DNA from: an uncultured Prevotellaceae bacterium
GTDB lineage: Bacteria; Bacteroidota; Bacteroidia; Bacteroidales; Bacteroidaceae
NCBI GenBank assembly: GCA_902767775.1
Contig: CACXIP010000015.1
Location: 1-64,000 of the forward strand
Direction: 5' to 3'
Length of the DNA stretch: 64,000 nt
The notes beneath the pieces were generated by a model, which saw only the letters and a list, made by a program, of their open reading frames with translations, did no database searches and was not told the origin of the DNA. Both the position numbers and the translations under genes were made by a program. Position 1 is the first letter of the stretch. Every line of letters begins with the position of its first letter. This document shows positions 25,001-32,969 of the stretch, piece after piece.

Positions 25001-26277
25001 GATGCTTTCAGGTATAGTTTTCCTGCCGCCAAATCCAAAATCTCGCCCGTTGTGGTTTTCATCTGGTCGGTTACCAATCTGTTCGCTTCCTGTGTAAAAT
25101 AGACAGTTGCATCGCCGTCGACAGAAAGCATATAAGAACCAGCAATAGGTACATCCACGTGATACCAGAAATCGGGCGTAACTGTGGTTTGGGGCAATGC
25201 GAATGCGCCATAACTCACATAAGGAGTTTTCATTTGGCAAACACTGCATGTTGATACCGTCAGCCAGTTGGCACCCTCTTCCAGATTGCCCACCTCGAAG
25301 GAGAGTATTCCATCAGTCACCTCTATGTCTTCGAAATGATAAGTTTTTGGCTCGTAAGCGACAAAGTTGTTGTCATTGATTACCTCGGTAGGTTTTGTGA
25401 TGTTGTTGGCTTTGATGAAAGCGTTGAGTGTGCCATTGCTCACGACTTGGTTGATCCATGCATTGTGAGCCTGGAAAATGATATCCGCACTGTAAGTACC
25501 GTTTTCTACCTCATACACCAACTTCATAACCGGGCCAGTGTAGTGATTGTCCATGTAGTATTCTGGGTAGGTATTATTGTAAAACTTTTGATATCCCTCC
25601 CAATCTTTCAGTCTATAGCTTGTTCCAGGCATGAGCGACTCTGCGGCATTGTAGGCTTCTATTTTGACGTGGTCGATGAAGACCTTGGCATTGTTACCCG
25701 AGCCTTCGGAAACAGCCCCCAGTCCCACGCATATTTTTCCCTTTGTGGGTTCGGAGAGGTGCAGATAGATTTCATCCTCCATCCACGTCTGGTAGAGAAA
25801 ATTGTTGATGATACCATAATGCTCATCACCGTCGTCAGTTATGAAACCGATGAAGTTGAAACTCTGTGTGGCGGATGGACTATTGTTGTATGCGGAGTAT
25901 GAGATGCGATATTTGCCGGCAGGCAGTTCGACTTGCTGCTCATAGCAAATTTTGCCACCCCATCCTGTGCTGATGCCGAGTGCTCCGCCAGAGTTATTTC
26001 CGTCAGGACCGTTAGCAGGTACTTCAGCGCCATTGGCCTGTCCTGTAGTACCATATCCGAAAGCCGCACTTGATGACCACCCTGCACTGGCGGTTAGTTT
26101 CCATCCAGTTACCTCAGCGGAGTTGGGATTTTCAGTAGAAGGCATATTTCCTGATTGCCAGGAACTGCTGTCGTCAAATCCTGCATTGGTCAGGTAGATG
26201 CTCGTCACATCAGTTTGCGCCATAGCATTTGCTGCAAGAAGCAGGAGTACCCATAGTATGAAGTATGTCTTTTTCAT
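22021..26277 (-). CDS. secreted multidomain phosphatidylinositol-specific phospholipase C
   Basis: A 1418-residue exported protein (signal peptide MKKTYFILWVLLLLAANAMA). The N-terminal region (about 25-190) is a beta-sandwich of the carbohydrate-binding kind common in Bacteroidota, followed by several beta-rich segments. Residues about 875-925 form a dockerin-like double EF-hand (DVNSDGDLTVSDV and DMNDDQSFTVTDV). The C-terminal about 320 residues are a PI-PLC X domain: GAHD with His1123 and Asp1124, GVRAFDLRPR, YHGM with His1176, and FVKTNPSEAV, all aligning by eye with Bacillus cereus PI-PLC (His32, Asp33, Arg69, His82). It should cleave phosphatidylinositol or GPI anchors outside the cell. 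No T9SS tail was recognised. It is first in an operon with the HypD-like enzyme and its activase. Confidence 0.85.
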   Translation of the reverse strand: MKKTYFILWVLLLLAANAMAQTDVTSIYLTNAGFDDSSSWQSGNMPSTENPNSAEVTGWKLTASAGWSSSAAFGYGTTGQANGAEVPANGPDGNNSGGALGISTGWGGKICYEQQVELPAGKYRISYSAYNNSPSATQSFNFIGFITDDGDEHYGIINNFLYQTWMEDEIYLHLSEPTKGKICVGLGAVSEGSGNNAKVFIDHVKIEAYNAAESLMPGTSYRLKDWEGYQKFYNNTYPEYYMDNHYTGPVMKLVYEVENGTYSADIIFQAHNAWINQVVSNGTLNAFIKANNITKPTEVINDNNFVAYEPKTYHFEDIEVTDGILSFEVGNLEEGANWLTVSTCSVCQMKTPYVSYGAFALPQTTVTPDFWYHVDVPIAGSYMLSVDGDATVYFTQEANRLVTDQMKTTTGEILDLAAGKLYLKASAAVVISLVPTSYAYHVGEATTDAKFIQPGQTVTVSFNDTSTNDPDAVLKLDFSGVTLSGKTLEVTETENGFSFVVPELMSQTTYSLSIPAGAIAFEGQEGNSAQTLSLTTIPIFDGTYFLRTYDHRYLARGNTWNTHAIVDEWGLPVVITTDGENNTSIQFADNGLYLYNIDGEAYTDWGTVEEKSTWHFIAKGKTILLESAQQEGRYVRIDKDGNLLTDGDSSNDGGCGWMVENPSNHHADMMQLREECAALEEETEGLTSKTYLKAEPTATAEQYQGTGEVMSGSFDITAPGIYRFSIQAFNRMASNDVAYPIHQQKADSPPVYAYFGDTKVQLCSIFEKPTEGSTDFSIDGNNYPNGQGGALVAFKEGLYQNVIYVRVTADQLGTWQYGIRNQGNPGNNQHWTCYATDGIEITRFYDPETDGLDPEDQEIADLIESLKILAGDVNSDGDLTVSDVMSMVGMLKYGNLTCELKRIDMNDDQSFTVTDVLYLVNVLAGRLERRYIDMTYTYAQLNALVAAEQSAEENAEGADYILTNATCTLTGEDVSTHYDIAEWLTTLQIDVPFSNTESVSVFAPDHTAIAGPMSLVRKGDEVSFTFPAGEASTYASSAQSDVVTVRGNGQDTYLLYLLPQTLNNGLLVTVRTTDGKCYSQQFDDITTMAVNKLSFTETHPTNLWMSTIPGNVFFSMLSTPGAHDACTSKVSVSAAKCQSEDLAGLLANGVRAFDLRPRYTSNSESDIMLDNLTIYHGMVSTDVKFKDAIDVLIDFVKTNPSEAVSVIMQKENSSSLFSLTDYSETWRASIRECFSDESRSAYIMPSVRGMHTLDDVRGKVSIVSKNPYGNSDNGYRDVVYGAIIENWPDDDIVDNFSCGMTQALNWTDCWASVEDAYNSSTSDKESQVSTSLSLASSNTDHFRFVYTFLNIANSPASYAATLNPYTVGIIANLNGSLGYVYADYMGSTSNGGNALLQAVIKQNNKYVFNGRSRINNKE

Positions 26278-26305
26278 TGTAGTGATAGAATTAGCATTTT
26301 AGCTA

Positions 26306-26337
26306 CAAAGATAATTCAAATTTAGTGAAAATCAAAA
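26306..26337 (-). promoter_or_regulatory. promoter of the PI-PLC operon
   Basis: Minus-strand TTTTG (26337-26333), 19 bp, TATCTTTG (26313-26306) matches the Bacteroidota consensus. It lies about 30 bp before the phospholipase start. Confidence 0.7.
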
Positions 26338-26465
26338 TGGAATATGTTTCTTTTTTGAATTTGTGAATCTTTGTGTATTCTGCACATATTGTAAACCAAA
26401 AAGTATTTGTAACAAAGCCAATAATAAATAAGTTGATAAAATGCAAGAAAATGATTTTAAGTGCA

Positions 26466-26473
26466 TAATTTTG
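26466..26473 (+). promoter_or_regulatory. -7 element for the GH5-GH43 gene
   Basis: TAATTTTG is an exact consensus match 37 bp upstream of the ATG. No good -33 element was found at normal spacing, which would fit an activator-dependent promoter. It is divergent from the PI-PLC promoter about 150 bp away, so one regulator could serve both. Confidence 0.5.
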
Positions 26474-26510
26474 CACCAAACAAATCAAACCAAACTTTTA
26501 TTTAACAAGA

Positions 26511-29500
26511 ATGAGAAGGATTCTGACTCTTTTTTTATCAGTCCTATTCGCCATGGGAGCATGGTCGCAAGGTGTGAAGCCTCTGCCCACGCTCCATCAG
26601 GAAGGCAAGTGGCTGATGGATGAACACGGCAACCATGTGGTGTTGCACGGTGTGATGGACACCCCTAATGCCTGGTTCAATGGGGGGCGTTGGGGATGGA
26701 GTTACAGCAGCGTATCTCCCTGCATCAACTATTTTGAGAAACTATTTACCGGTCTGGAGAAGGCCAAGTGTGATGTGTTCCGCCTGCACATGGACCCCGC
26801 CTGGACCAATGACCCCAACAAACAGAGTGACGGCAAAGAAAGCGGCGAGGCCGATATCTCCCGATTCAGTTCGGCACGTCTCACCACCTACCTCCGCACA
26901 CTCTACTTCCCTCTCGCCAAACGAGCCATGAACCACGGTATGTATGTCGTGGTGCGCCCGCCGGGAGTATGTCCTGGCAACCTGAAAGTAGGCGACTACT
27001 ACAATCAATATCTGATGACTGTATGGGACATTTTCTCAAAGAATGATTCCATCCGCAAATACTCAGGACAAATCAGCATTGAGCTTGCCAATGAACCTGT
27101 GTCGTTGAAGAATAGCAACGGAGAGGAAGACCCTGCAGCCTTACATGATTTCTTCCAACCTATTGTGGACAAGATTCGTGCCAATGGCTTTACCGGCATT
27201 ATTTGGGTGCCCGGCACTGGCTGGCAGGCCAACTACACGAGTTATGCCACCCACCCCATTGAAGGTTACAACATCGGTTATGCCGTCCACGACTACTGTG
27301 GTTGGTATGGTTGCAGTGACGATACACCCAGTCCGACGAACAAAATCAACCAGTTCCACAAGCAGGTTCCCGTGGTGGACACCAACCCCATCATCATCAC
27401 CGAGGTGGACTGGAGTCCGAAGAAAGAAGGCACCGGCCACTACAACGAGCACAACGAGTGGGTAGAAAGCAATTGGGGCACTTGGGCAACAGGTTCCACC
27501 TCAAAATGGGGCAAGGCTTTTAAAGCCATGCTCGACCACTATGGAAATATCTCAATGACGCTCTCTGGCACCAGTTGCCTCATTGATGTTGACAAACTGC
27601 TTGCCAATGGTTCTGTTGTACCCGCTTTTGATGGTTATGAGGAAGCCTGCGGCAAGGCCTGTATGGACTGGTATGCCGAGTATTATGAAGTAGACTGGCC
27701 CCGTGCAGACTTCAAGGTCAAGTCGGTGAGTGACCAAGGAAACGGACGTTACAAGAACCCCATCATCGCAGCCGATTTCCCCGACCCTGACGTTATCCGC
27801 GTGGGTGACACCTATTATATGGTGACGACGACGATGCACCACTTCCCCGGTGCCACTATTGTTAAATCCAAGGATTTGGTGAACTGGGAATACTGCGCCA
27901 AACCCCTTGTGCAGTTGGCCGCCACCGACCGTTACAATCTACAAAACGGTCAGAACGCCTATGCCGCCGGCATGTGGGCGTGTTCAATGAAATACCATAA
28001 TGGGAGATTCTATCTGCTCATCAACGGCAACGACACAGGCGGTTGGTTGCTTACCGCCACCGACCCTGAGGGTAAATGGGAGCAGAAATCACTCTCGCGC
28101 ATCTACTACGACCCCGGTATGCTGTTTGACAACGGCAAGGTGTATGTGGCATGTGGCATCGGCAATATCCAGATGTGCGAACTTGACGAGAAGTTCAACT
28201 TCATCCAAGAGCGGCGCATCATCAGTGACAAAGACGGACTTGAAGGCAGTCATCTTTACAAAATCGGCGACTACTATTATCTCTACGCCACATATGGCGG
28301 ATGGCCGTCAGGTCAGGCTGTCTTCCGCTCTAAAAACATCTTTGGACCATACGAGGAGAAGATGCTTGTAGAGAAAACCATCAACGGCAAGGTCAATACC
28401 GTTCATCAAGGAGCATTGTTTGACACCCCCAACGGTGAGTGGTGGACCATTATGCAGGAAGACCTCGGTGCCCTTGGCCGCATGCCCAACCTCCAACCTG
28501 TGAAGTGGCAGGATGACTGGCCTATCGTTGGCAATAATGGTGTGCCATATGCCAGCTACACCAAACCCGCAGTTGGGGCGAGTTATCCCCGCACAGGCAT
28601 GCCCACGAACGATAATTTCCGTTCCTATCCTATTGGTCAGCAGTGGGAATGGAACCACAATCCCAACAACGGAGCATGGTCGCTTTTCGAGCGTCAGGGA
28701 TGGTTGCGGCTCAAGACGTCAGACAAAGCAGACCGTCTGACTCAAGCACGCAATATGCTCACCCAGCGCATCTTTGCTTTCACCGACCGAGCATCGGCAG
28801 GAACCATCCGTCTGGATGTGAGCCATTTGGATGAGGGTGACCATGCCGGCATCTGCATTCTCCAAGACCCCTATGCCATGATTGCCATGGAGAAGAAAAA
28901 CGGTCAGTATCAGCTGATTTGGCAGGAGGGAACGCTTAATGAAGGCGAACCGACAAACAAAAGGGTGACTTTGCCTATCGATGAATTGGAAGACGGCATC
29001 ATCTATCTGCGTGCCACGGTGAGTTACAACACCAGCAAGACACAGTTCTATTATTCCACAGACAACCAGACCTTCAACAAGCTTGGCAGAGAGACAACAC
29101 TTGGTTTCAACCTCTCCATCTTTGTCGGTGCCCGTTTTGGACTTTTCTGCTACTCGACACAAGATGACAGTGAGGGATATGCCGACTTCGACTGGTTCTC
29201 CACTGAGGCCAACTTTGAAGAGACCATGTTCTATCCAGAGAACTTCGAGGGATTCAGCGAGGATATGCTCACTGCAGTCGACTTAGTAGTCAAGGGAACA
29301 GCTGCTGAAGTCATGGTAGGCAACAGCGGTCAACTTCAGATTGAAGCGACCTATCGTGATGGCCACAAGGACAATGTTGCAGCACAATGCTGTTTTGAAA
29401 CCGACAACAGTGGTGTGGTTGAAATCAAAAATGGTCAGATTCGCGGACTGAGCGAGGGAAGTGCCAATGTCAACGTGACCTATACAGATCCCATGGGTAA

Positions 29501-30119
29501 TGAACTGATGGGAACGTTCTCCGTGCGCTCCACCTTCTTCCCATTCGGTGCACAATACATCAACACGTCGTTGTTTGCTCAAGGCACATACAACGAAAAC
29601 ACCCGTACCTTCCGTCCCGGCCAATGGGGACAGATGGGTTGGGAATATCCCAATGGAGCTGATATGTCGGGCTACAAATACCTGGTCATCAAACTGAAAC
29701 AAGCTCAAACATGTGGTGCCCACTTGAACATTTTCACGTCGGGCAACATCTGGGGCGACTGTTATGCGTCGAATGATTTCGGTTCAAGAAAACAAATCAA
29801 TATCAACCTGAAGAATGCCAAATACACGTCAGACGGCAAGAAGGGACAACCACTCGACACCAAGAACATCCACATCGTGGACTTCTGGGGTAATGGCAAT
29901 GGCACCATTGTGGTGGAGGATATGTATCTGACCAACAATGACGACTTTTCGCCTATGTCCACCGCCATCCATGACATTATGGTGGCAAGTGATGAACCTG
30001 TGAGCGTGTACACACTGTCAGGTCAACTCATCCGCCGTGGAGCCAATATGCAGGAAGCCATGCAAGGACTGTCACGAGGTATATTTATCATCGGAGGCAA
30101 AAAAGTGGTCATCAGATAA
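26511..30119 (+). CDS. GH5-GH43 bifunctional glycoside hydrolase with T9SS-type tail
   Basis: A 1202-residue secreted enzyme. After a signal peptide (MRRILTLFLSVLFAMGAWS), residues 20-400 are a GH5 (beta/alpha)8 domain with acid/base Glu195 in NEP and nucleophile Glu298 in ITEVDW. Residues about 415-720 are a GH43 five-bladed propeller with the base in DFPDPDV (Asp425). A concanavalin-like GH43 C-terminal domain follows (about 720-900), then an Ig-like segment and another beta domain. The end (GIFIIGGKKVVIR) resembles a type A T9SS sorting tail. The pair would cut a beta-linked backbone and remove arabinofuranosyl or xylosyl units from arabinoxylan or arabinogalactan-like glycans; the exact substrate cannot be read. 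A hairpin terminator separates it from the GH27 gene, which has its own promoter. Confidence 0.88.
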   Translation: MRRILTLFLSVLFAMGAWSQGVKPLPTLHQEGKWLMDEHGNHVVLHGVMDTPNAWFNGGRWGWSYSSVSPCINYFEKLFTGLEKAKCDVFRLHMDPAWTNDPNKQSDGKESGEADISRFSSARLTTYLRTLYFPLAKRAMNHGMYVVVRPPGVCPGNLKVGDYYNQYLMTVWDIFSKNDSIRKYSGQISIELANEPVSLKNSNGEEDPAALHDFFQPIVDKIRANGFTGIIWVPGTGWQANYTSYATHPIEGYNIGYAVHDYCGWYGCSDDTPSPTNKINQFHKQVPVVDTNPIIITEVDWSPKKEGTGHYNEHNEWVESNWGTWATGSTSKWGKAFKAMLDHYGNISMTLSGTSCLIDVDKLLANGSVVPAFDGYEEACGKACMDWYAEYYEVDWPRADFKVKSVSDQGNGRYKNPIIAADFPDPDVIRVGDTYYMVTTTMHHFPGATIVKSKDLVNWEYCAKPLVQLAATDRYNLQNGQNAYAAGMWACSMKYHNGRFYLLINGNDTGGWLLTATDPEGKWEQKSLSRIYYDPGMLFDNGKVYVACGIGNIQMCELDEKFNFIQERRIISDKDGLEGSHLYKIGDYYYLYATYGGWPSGQAVFRSKNIFGPYEEKMLVEKTINGKVNTVHQGALFDTPNGEWWTIMQEDLGALGRMPNLQPVKWQDDWPIVGNNGVPYASYTKPAVGASYPRTGMPTNDNFRSYPIGQQWEWNHNPNNGAWSLFERQGWLRLKTSDKADRLTQARNMLTQRIFAFTDRASAGTIRLDVSHLDEGDHAGICILQDPYAMIAMEKKNGQYQLIWQEGTLNEGEPTNKRVTLPIDELEDGIIYLRATVSYNTSKTQFYYSTDNQTFNKLGRETTLGFNLSIFVGARFGLFCYSTQDDSEGYADFDWFSTEANFEETMFYPENFEGFSEDMLTAVDLVVKGTAAEVMVGNSGQLQIEATYRDGHKDNVAAQCCFETDNSGVVEIKNGQIRGLSEGSANVNVTYTDPMGNELMGTFSVRSTFFPFGAQYINTSLFAQGTYNENTRTFRPGQWGQMGWEYPNGADMSGYKYLVIKLKQAQTCGAHLNIFTSGNIWGDCYASNDFGSRKQININLKNAKYTSDGKKGQPLDTKNIHIVDFWGNGNGTIVVEDMYLTNNDDFSPMSTAIHDIMVASDEPVSVYTLSGQLIRRGANMQEAMQGLSRGIFIIGGKKVVIR

Positions 30120-30138
30120 TCAGCAGATTTAGTGTATT

Positions 30139-30176
30139 AGAGGTGTGTCTTTTGTGGGACACACCTCTTTTGCTTT
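30139..30176 (+). terminator. terminator after GH5-GH43
   Basis: Stem AGGTGTGTC/GACACACCT (30141-30166) is followed by CTTTTGCTTTTTCT. It begins 21 bp after the stop codon. Confidence 0.85.
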
Positions 30177-30299
30177 TTCTATAATACAGCTATCGCAAAT
30201 TATAAGTAGTTGTGTAGTTGATGTAGTAGTTGAAGTTGTTGAGCTTTACATGGAACGTTTTTTTGTATCCATTTAGTAGATTATTTGACGTTTTTTTTC

Positions 30300-30307
30300 T
30301 AATTTTG
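30300..30307 (+). promoter_or_regulatory. -7 element for the GH27 gene
   Basis: TAATTTTG lies 31 bp before the ATG at 30339 and follows the GH5-GH43 terminator. No clear -33 element was seen, similar to the GH5-GH43 promoter. Confidence 0.55.
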
Positions 30308-30338
30308 CCAACATCACAAACTACTCATTTTTATTATT

Positions 30339-32855
30339 ATGAAAAAAGCTTTACTCATTTCATTATTGTCCGTGCTGATGGCATGGACATACTTACCCGT
30401 TCAGGCACAAGACGATATGGCGACATTCCGAACATGGGCTTTGACACCACCGATGGGTTGGAACTCATGGGATTGTTATTACTCCTCCGTTACTGAGAAA
30501 GAAGTGATGCAGAACGCCAAATATCTTGTTGACAATGACCTTGTCAAATATGGATGGGAATACGTTGTCATTGACATCAGATGGTATTGCAACCATCCAT
30601 CTTTAGGTGGCGGCAATTACAATCAACGAGGTACTCAGGATTATGTATTAGATGAGTATGGCAGATACCTGCCCTCACCCACCCGATTCCCCTCCGCTAT
30701 AGTAGACGGAGTCAACCAAGGCTTCAAGGCTATAGCCGACAGTCTTCACAAGATGGGGCTCAAACTGGGCATCCACATCATGCGAGGTGTCCCATCGTCA
30801 GTAATTGGTGGCAACTATCGGCTCAAGGGCAGCGAGTCTACGCCTTGGAATCAGGTTTACAGCAGTACTACATCGCCATGCACATGGCTGAAAGACAATC
30901 TGTTGGTGCGCAACAACCAATATGGTCAGCAATATTACAACAGCATCATGGACCTTTATGCCCAGTGGGGTGTCGACTTCATCAAGGTTGATGACCTCTC
31001 ACGTCCATTCTATACTGATGAGATACACATGATTCGCAAAGCCATCGACCAAACAGGCCGTCCTATTGTCCTGTCGCTCAGTCCGGGCAAGACGCAATAT
31101 ACCTATGCAGAAGAATGCTTGGATAATGCCAACATGTGGCGAATGATGGATGACCTATGGGACAACTGGAGCGATGTGGACGCTGTATTCAATGAGGCCA
31201 ATTTCTGGAGTCAGCACACCCGTCCGGGTAATTTCGCTGACTGCGACATGCTTCCATTGGGTCAAATCGCGATGACCATCAGTGACCCAGGCTACACCGC
31301 AGCCCAAAACGGACGTTGGACCCGTCTGACACAGAATGAGCAGCAATCAATGATGACGTTATGGGGTATTTGCCATTCACCTCTCTTTTTTGGTGGAGAG
31401 ATGACGCGTAATGATGCATTCACGCTCTCTTTGCTGAACAATGAGGAATATCATCAAATGCACAAATATGGAGAGGATGCGCATCAGGTAATGAATGACG
31501 AAGACAAGGGCCGAGTGGCATGGACATCAACCGACCCAGCCACAGGAAACCGATATCTGGCATTGTTTCAGCGTGACAATACCCGCTGGATTGTAGGCAG
31601 CAAGGCACTCTATTGTTCAGAAACCGTATCATACACGACCGACGGCCATGCTGTCGATGTAGATATAGAATGGCCAGAAGGCAGCAAGATACTTGTCTTG
31701 GTGATTGACGACGGTGGAGACAACTACAACTACGACCATGGTGACTGGATTAACCCCACCCTGATTCTGAGAGATGGGTCGGAAGTGGCGCTCACCGGTT
31801 CATATAAGACACGCGACTATACCAAATCCTATTTCAACCGCATCTATGAGAATAGGAATGTGGACAACGGAGGAAAGATGAAAGTGATGGGTGAAACCTA
31901 CGACCGCGGATTCTCTGCTGACGCCAATGCCGCCATATTCTTTCAGATACCCGATGGTATGGATGTGGTGCGTTTCAAGGCGATGGCAGCAGCCGACGAC
32001 TCCGGTATCGGACAGTCTGGTTCTACCACGACAATCCGCTTTATGGTGTTCGACCAGAATCCCCTCAGCAGTGAGCAAGACGACTATGCCGCTCGCTCCG
32101 GTTTGATTTCCCGTACTGGAACGAAATCCAAAATACTGGAAGCCGATGTAACTGGTGCCGAGCAGTTGAAGATTGTCGTGAGCAACTACGGTGATGGGTT
32201 CGCATACGACAGAGCCGACCTCATCAATCCTGTGCTGATTGATGTTGAAGGAAATGAGACATCCCTCACAACATTGAAAGCCACTTCCTACACATCAGAA
32301 TGGGGGACGCTCCACACGAACCAGAACGTCGAAGGCGGAACGCTCCGTGTAGAAGGTCAGGCATACACCACGGGGTTGGGGCTCAATGCTCAGTGCACAC
32401 TCATTTATGATCTTCCCGAGGGCCATACTTATACCACGTTTCGTGCCCTTTGCGGTTATGATTCCAGTTGTGACCAAGACAACACCTCTTCTTCTGGAAC
32501 TACGATGGAGTTTATCTTCTATGTTACCAAAAGCGATTCTTTTGACTTTGACCTCACCCAATTGGGTTATGGAGCCGAAGAGTCGGTACCTGTTTATGAT
32601 GTCTGGGCCAAACATGATGTAGGCGCCGCCGTCGGTATTTTGTCGTCTGAAGTGCCCAGCCATGGAGTAAAACTTTACCGTTTGGGCGACAGTGTTGCTG
32701 ATGGCATTGAGTCAATCAACCAAGACAACTCTTCTGACAGGTATCATCGTGAAACCATCGAATCACCTGTTTACTTCAACGTGATGGGCATCGCCACACA
32801 TCATCCAGGCAGAGGCATATATGTCAAAGATGGGAGAAAGATAGTTGTGAGATAG
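30339..32855 (+). CDS. GH27 alpha-galactosidase/beta-L-arabinopyranosidase-like enzyme with NPCBM domains
   Basis: An 838-residue secreted protein. Signal peptide to about residue 23, then a GH27 barrel (about 30-420) opening with TPPMGWNSWDCY. Nucleophile candidate Asp218 is in FIKVDDLS and acid/base candidate Asp303 in ADCDMLPLG. Two NPCBM-type beta-sandwiches follow (about 455-600 and 615-770); they share the pattern 'GDWINP/ADLINP.L...G' and 'RGFSADANA / TGLGLNAQC'. The C terminus GIYVKDGRKIVVR resembles a T9SS tail like that of the GH5-GH43 protein. GH27 members release terminal alpha-galactose or, in some, beta-L-arabinopyranose from plant glycans. A strong bidirectional terminator follows. 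Confidence 0.87.
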   Translation: MKKALLISLLSVLMAWTYLPVQAQDDMATFRTWALTPPMGWNSWDCYYSSVTEKEVMQNAKYLVDNDLVKYGWEYVVIDIRWYCNHPSLGGGNYNQRGTQDYVLDEYGRYLPSPTRFPSAIVDGVNQGFKAIADSLHKMGLKLGIHIMRGVPSSVIGGNYRLKGSESTPWNQVYSSTTSPCTWLKDNLLVRNNQYGQQYYNSIMDLYAQWGVDFIKVDDLSRPFYTDEIHMIRKAIDQTGRPIVLSLSPGKTQYTYAEECLDNANMWRMMDDLWDNWSDVDAVFNEANFWSQHTRPGNFADCDMLPLGQIAMTISDPGYTAAQNGRWTRLTQNEQQSMMTLWGICHSPLFFGGEMTRNDAFTLSLLNNEEYHQMHKYGEDAHQVMNDEDKGRVAWTSTDPATGNRYLALFQRDNTRWIVGSKALYCSETVSYTTDGHAVDVDIEWPEGSKILVLVIDDGGDNYNYDHGDWINPTLILRDGSEVALTGSYKTRDYTKSYFNRIYENRNVDNGGKMKVMGETYDRGFSADANAAIFFQIPDGMDVVRFKAMAAADDSGIGQSGSTTTIRFMVFDQNPLSSEQDDYAARSGLISRTGTKSKILEADVTGAEQLKIVVSNYGDGFAYDRADLINPVLIDVEGNETSLTTLKATSYTSEWGTLHTNQNVEGGTLRVEGQAYTTGLGLNAQCTLIYDLPEGHTYTTFRALCGYDSSCDQDNTSSSGTTMEFIFYVTKSDSFDFDLTQLGYGAEESVPVYDVWAKHDVGAAVGILSSEVPSHGVKLYRLGDSVADGIESINQDNSSDRYHRETIESPVYFNVMGIATHHPGRGIYVKDGRKIVVR

Positions 32856-32911
32856 AGAGGCGAGAATTTGCTGGCACTCAACTACATCGCAATTGATTTT
32901 CAGTTCAAAAT

Positions 32912-32942
32912 AAAAATCCGCCCCACTTAGGGCGGATTTTTA
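32912..32942. terminator. bidirectional terminator between GH27 and nqrF
   Basis: AAAAATCCGCCC, a short loop, then GGGCGGATTTTT form a 12-bp A/T-flanked hairpin that can end transcription from both sides. The GH27 and nqrF genes converge here. Confidence 0.9.
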
Positions 32943-32969
32943 TAGATGTGTATTCTCAATCGGATAGCC

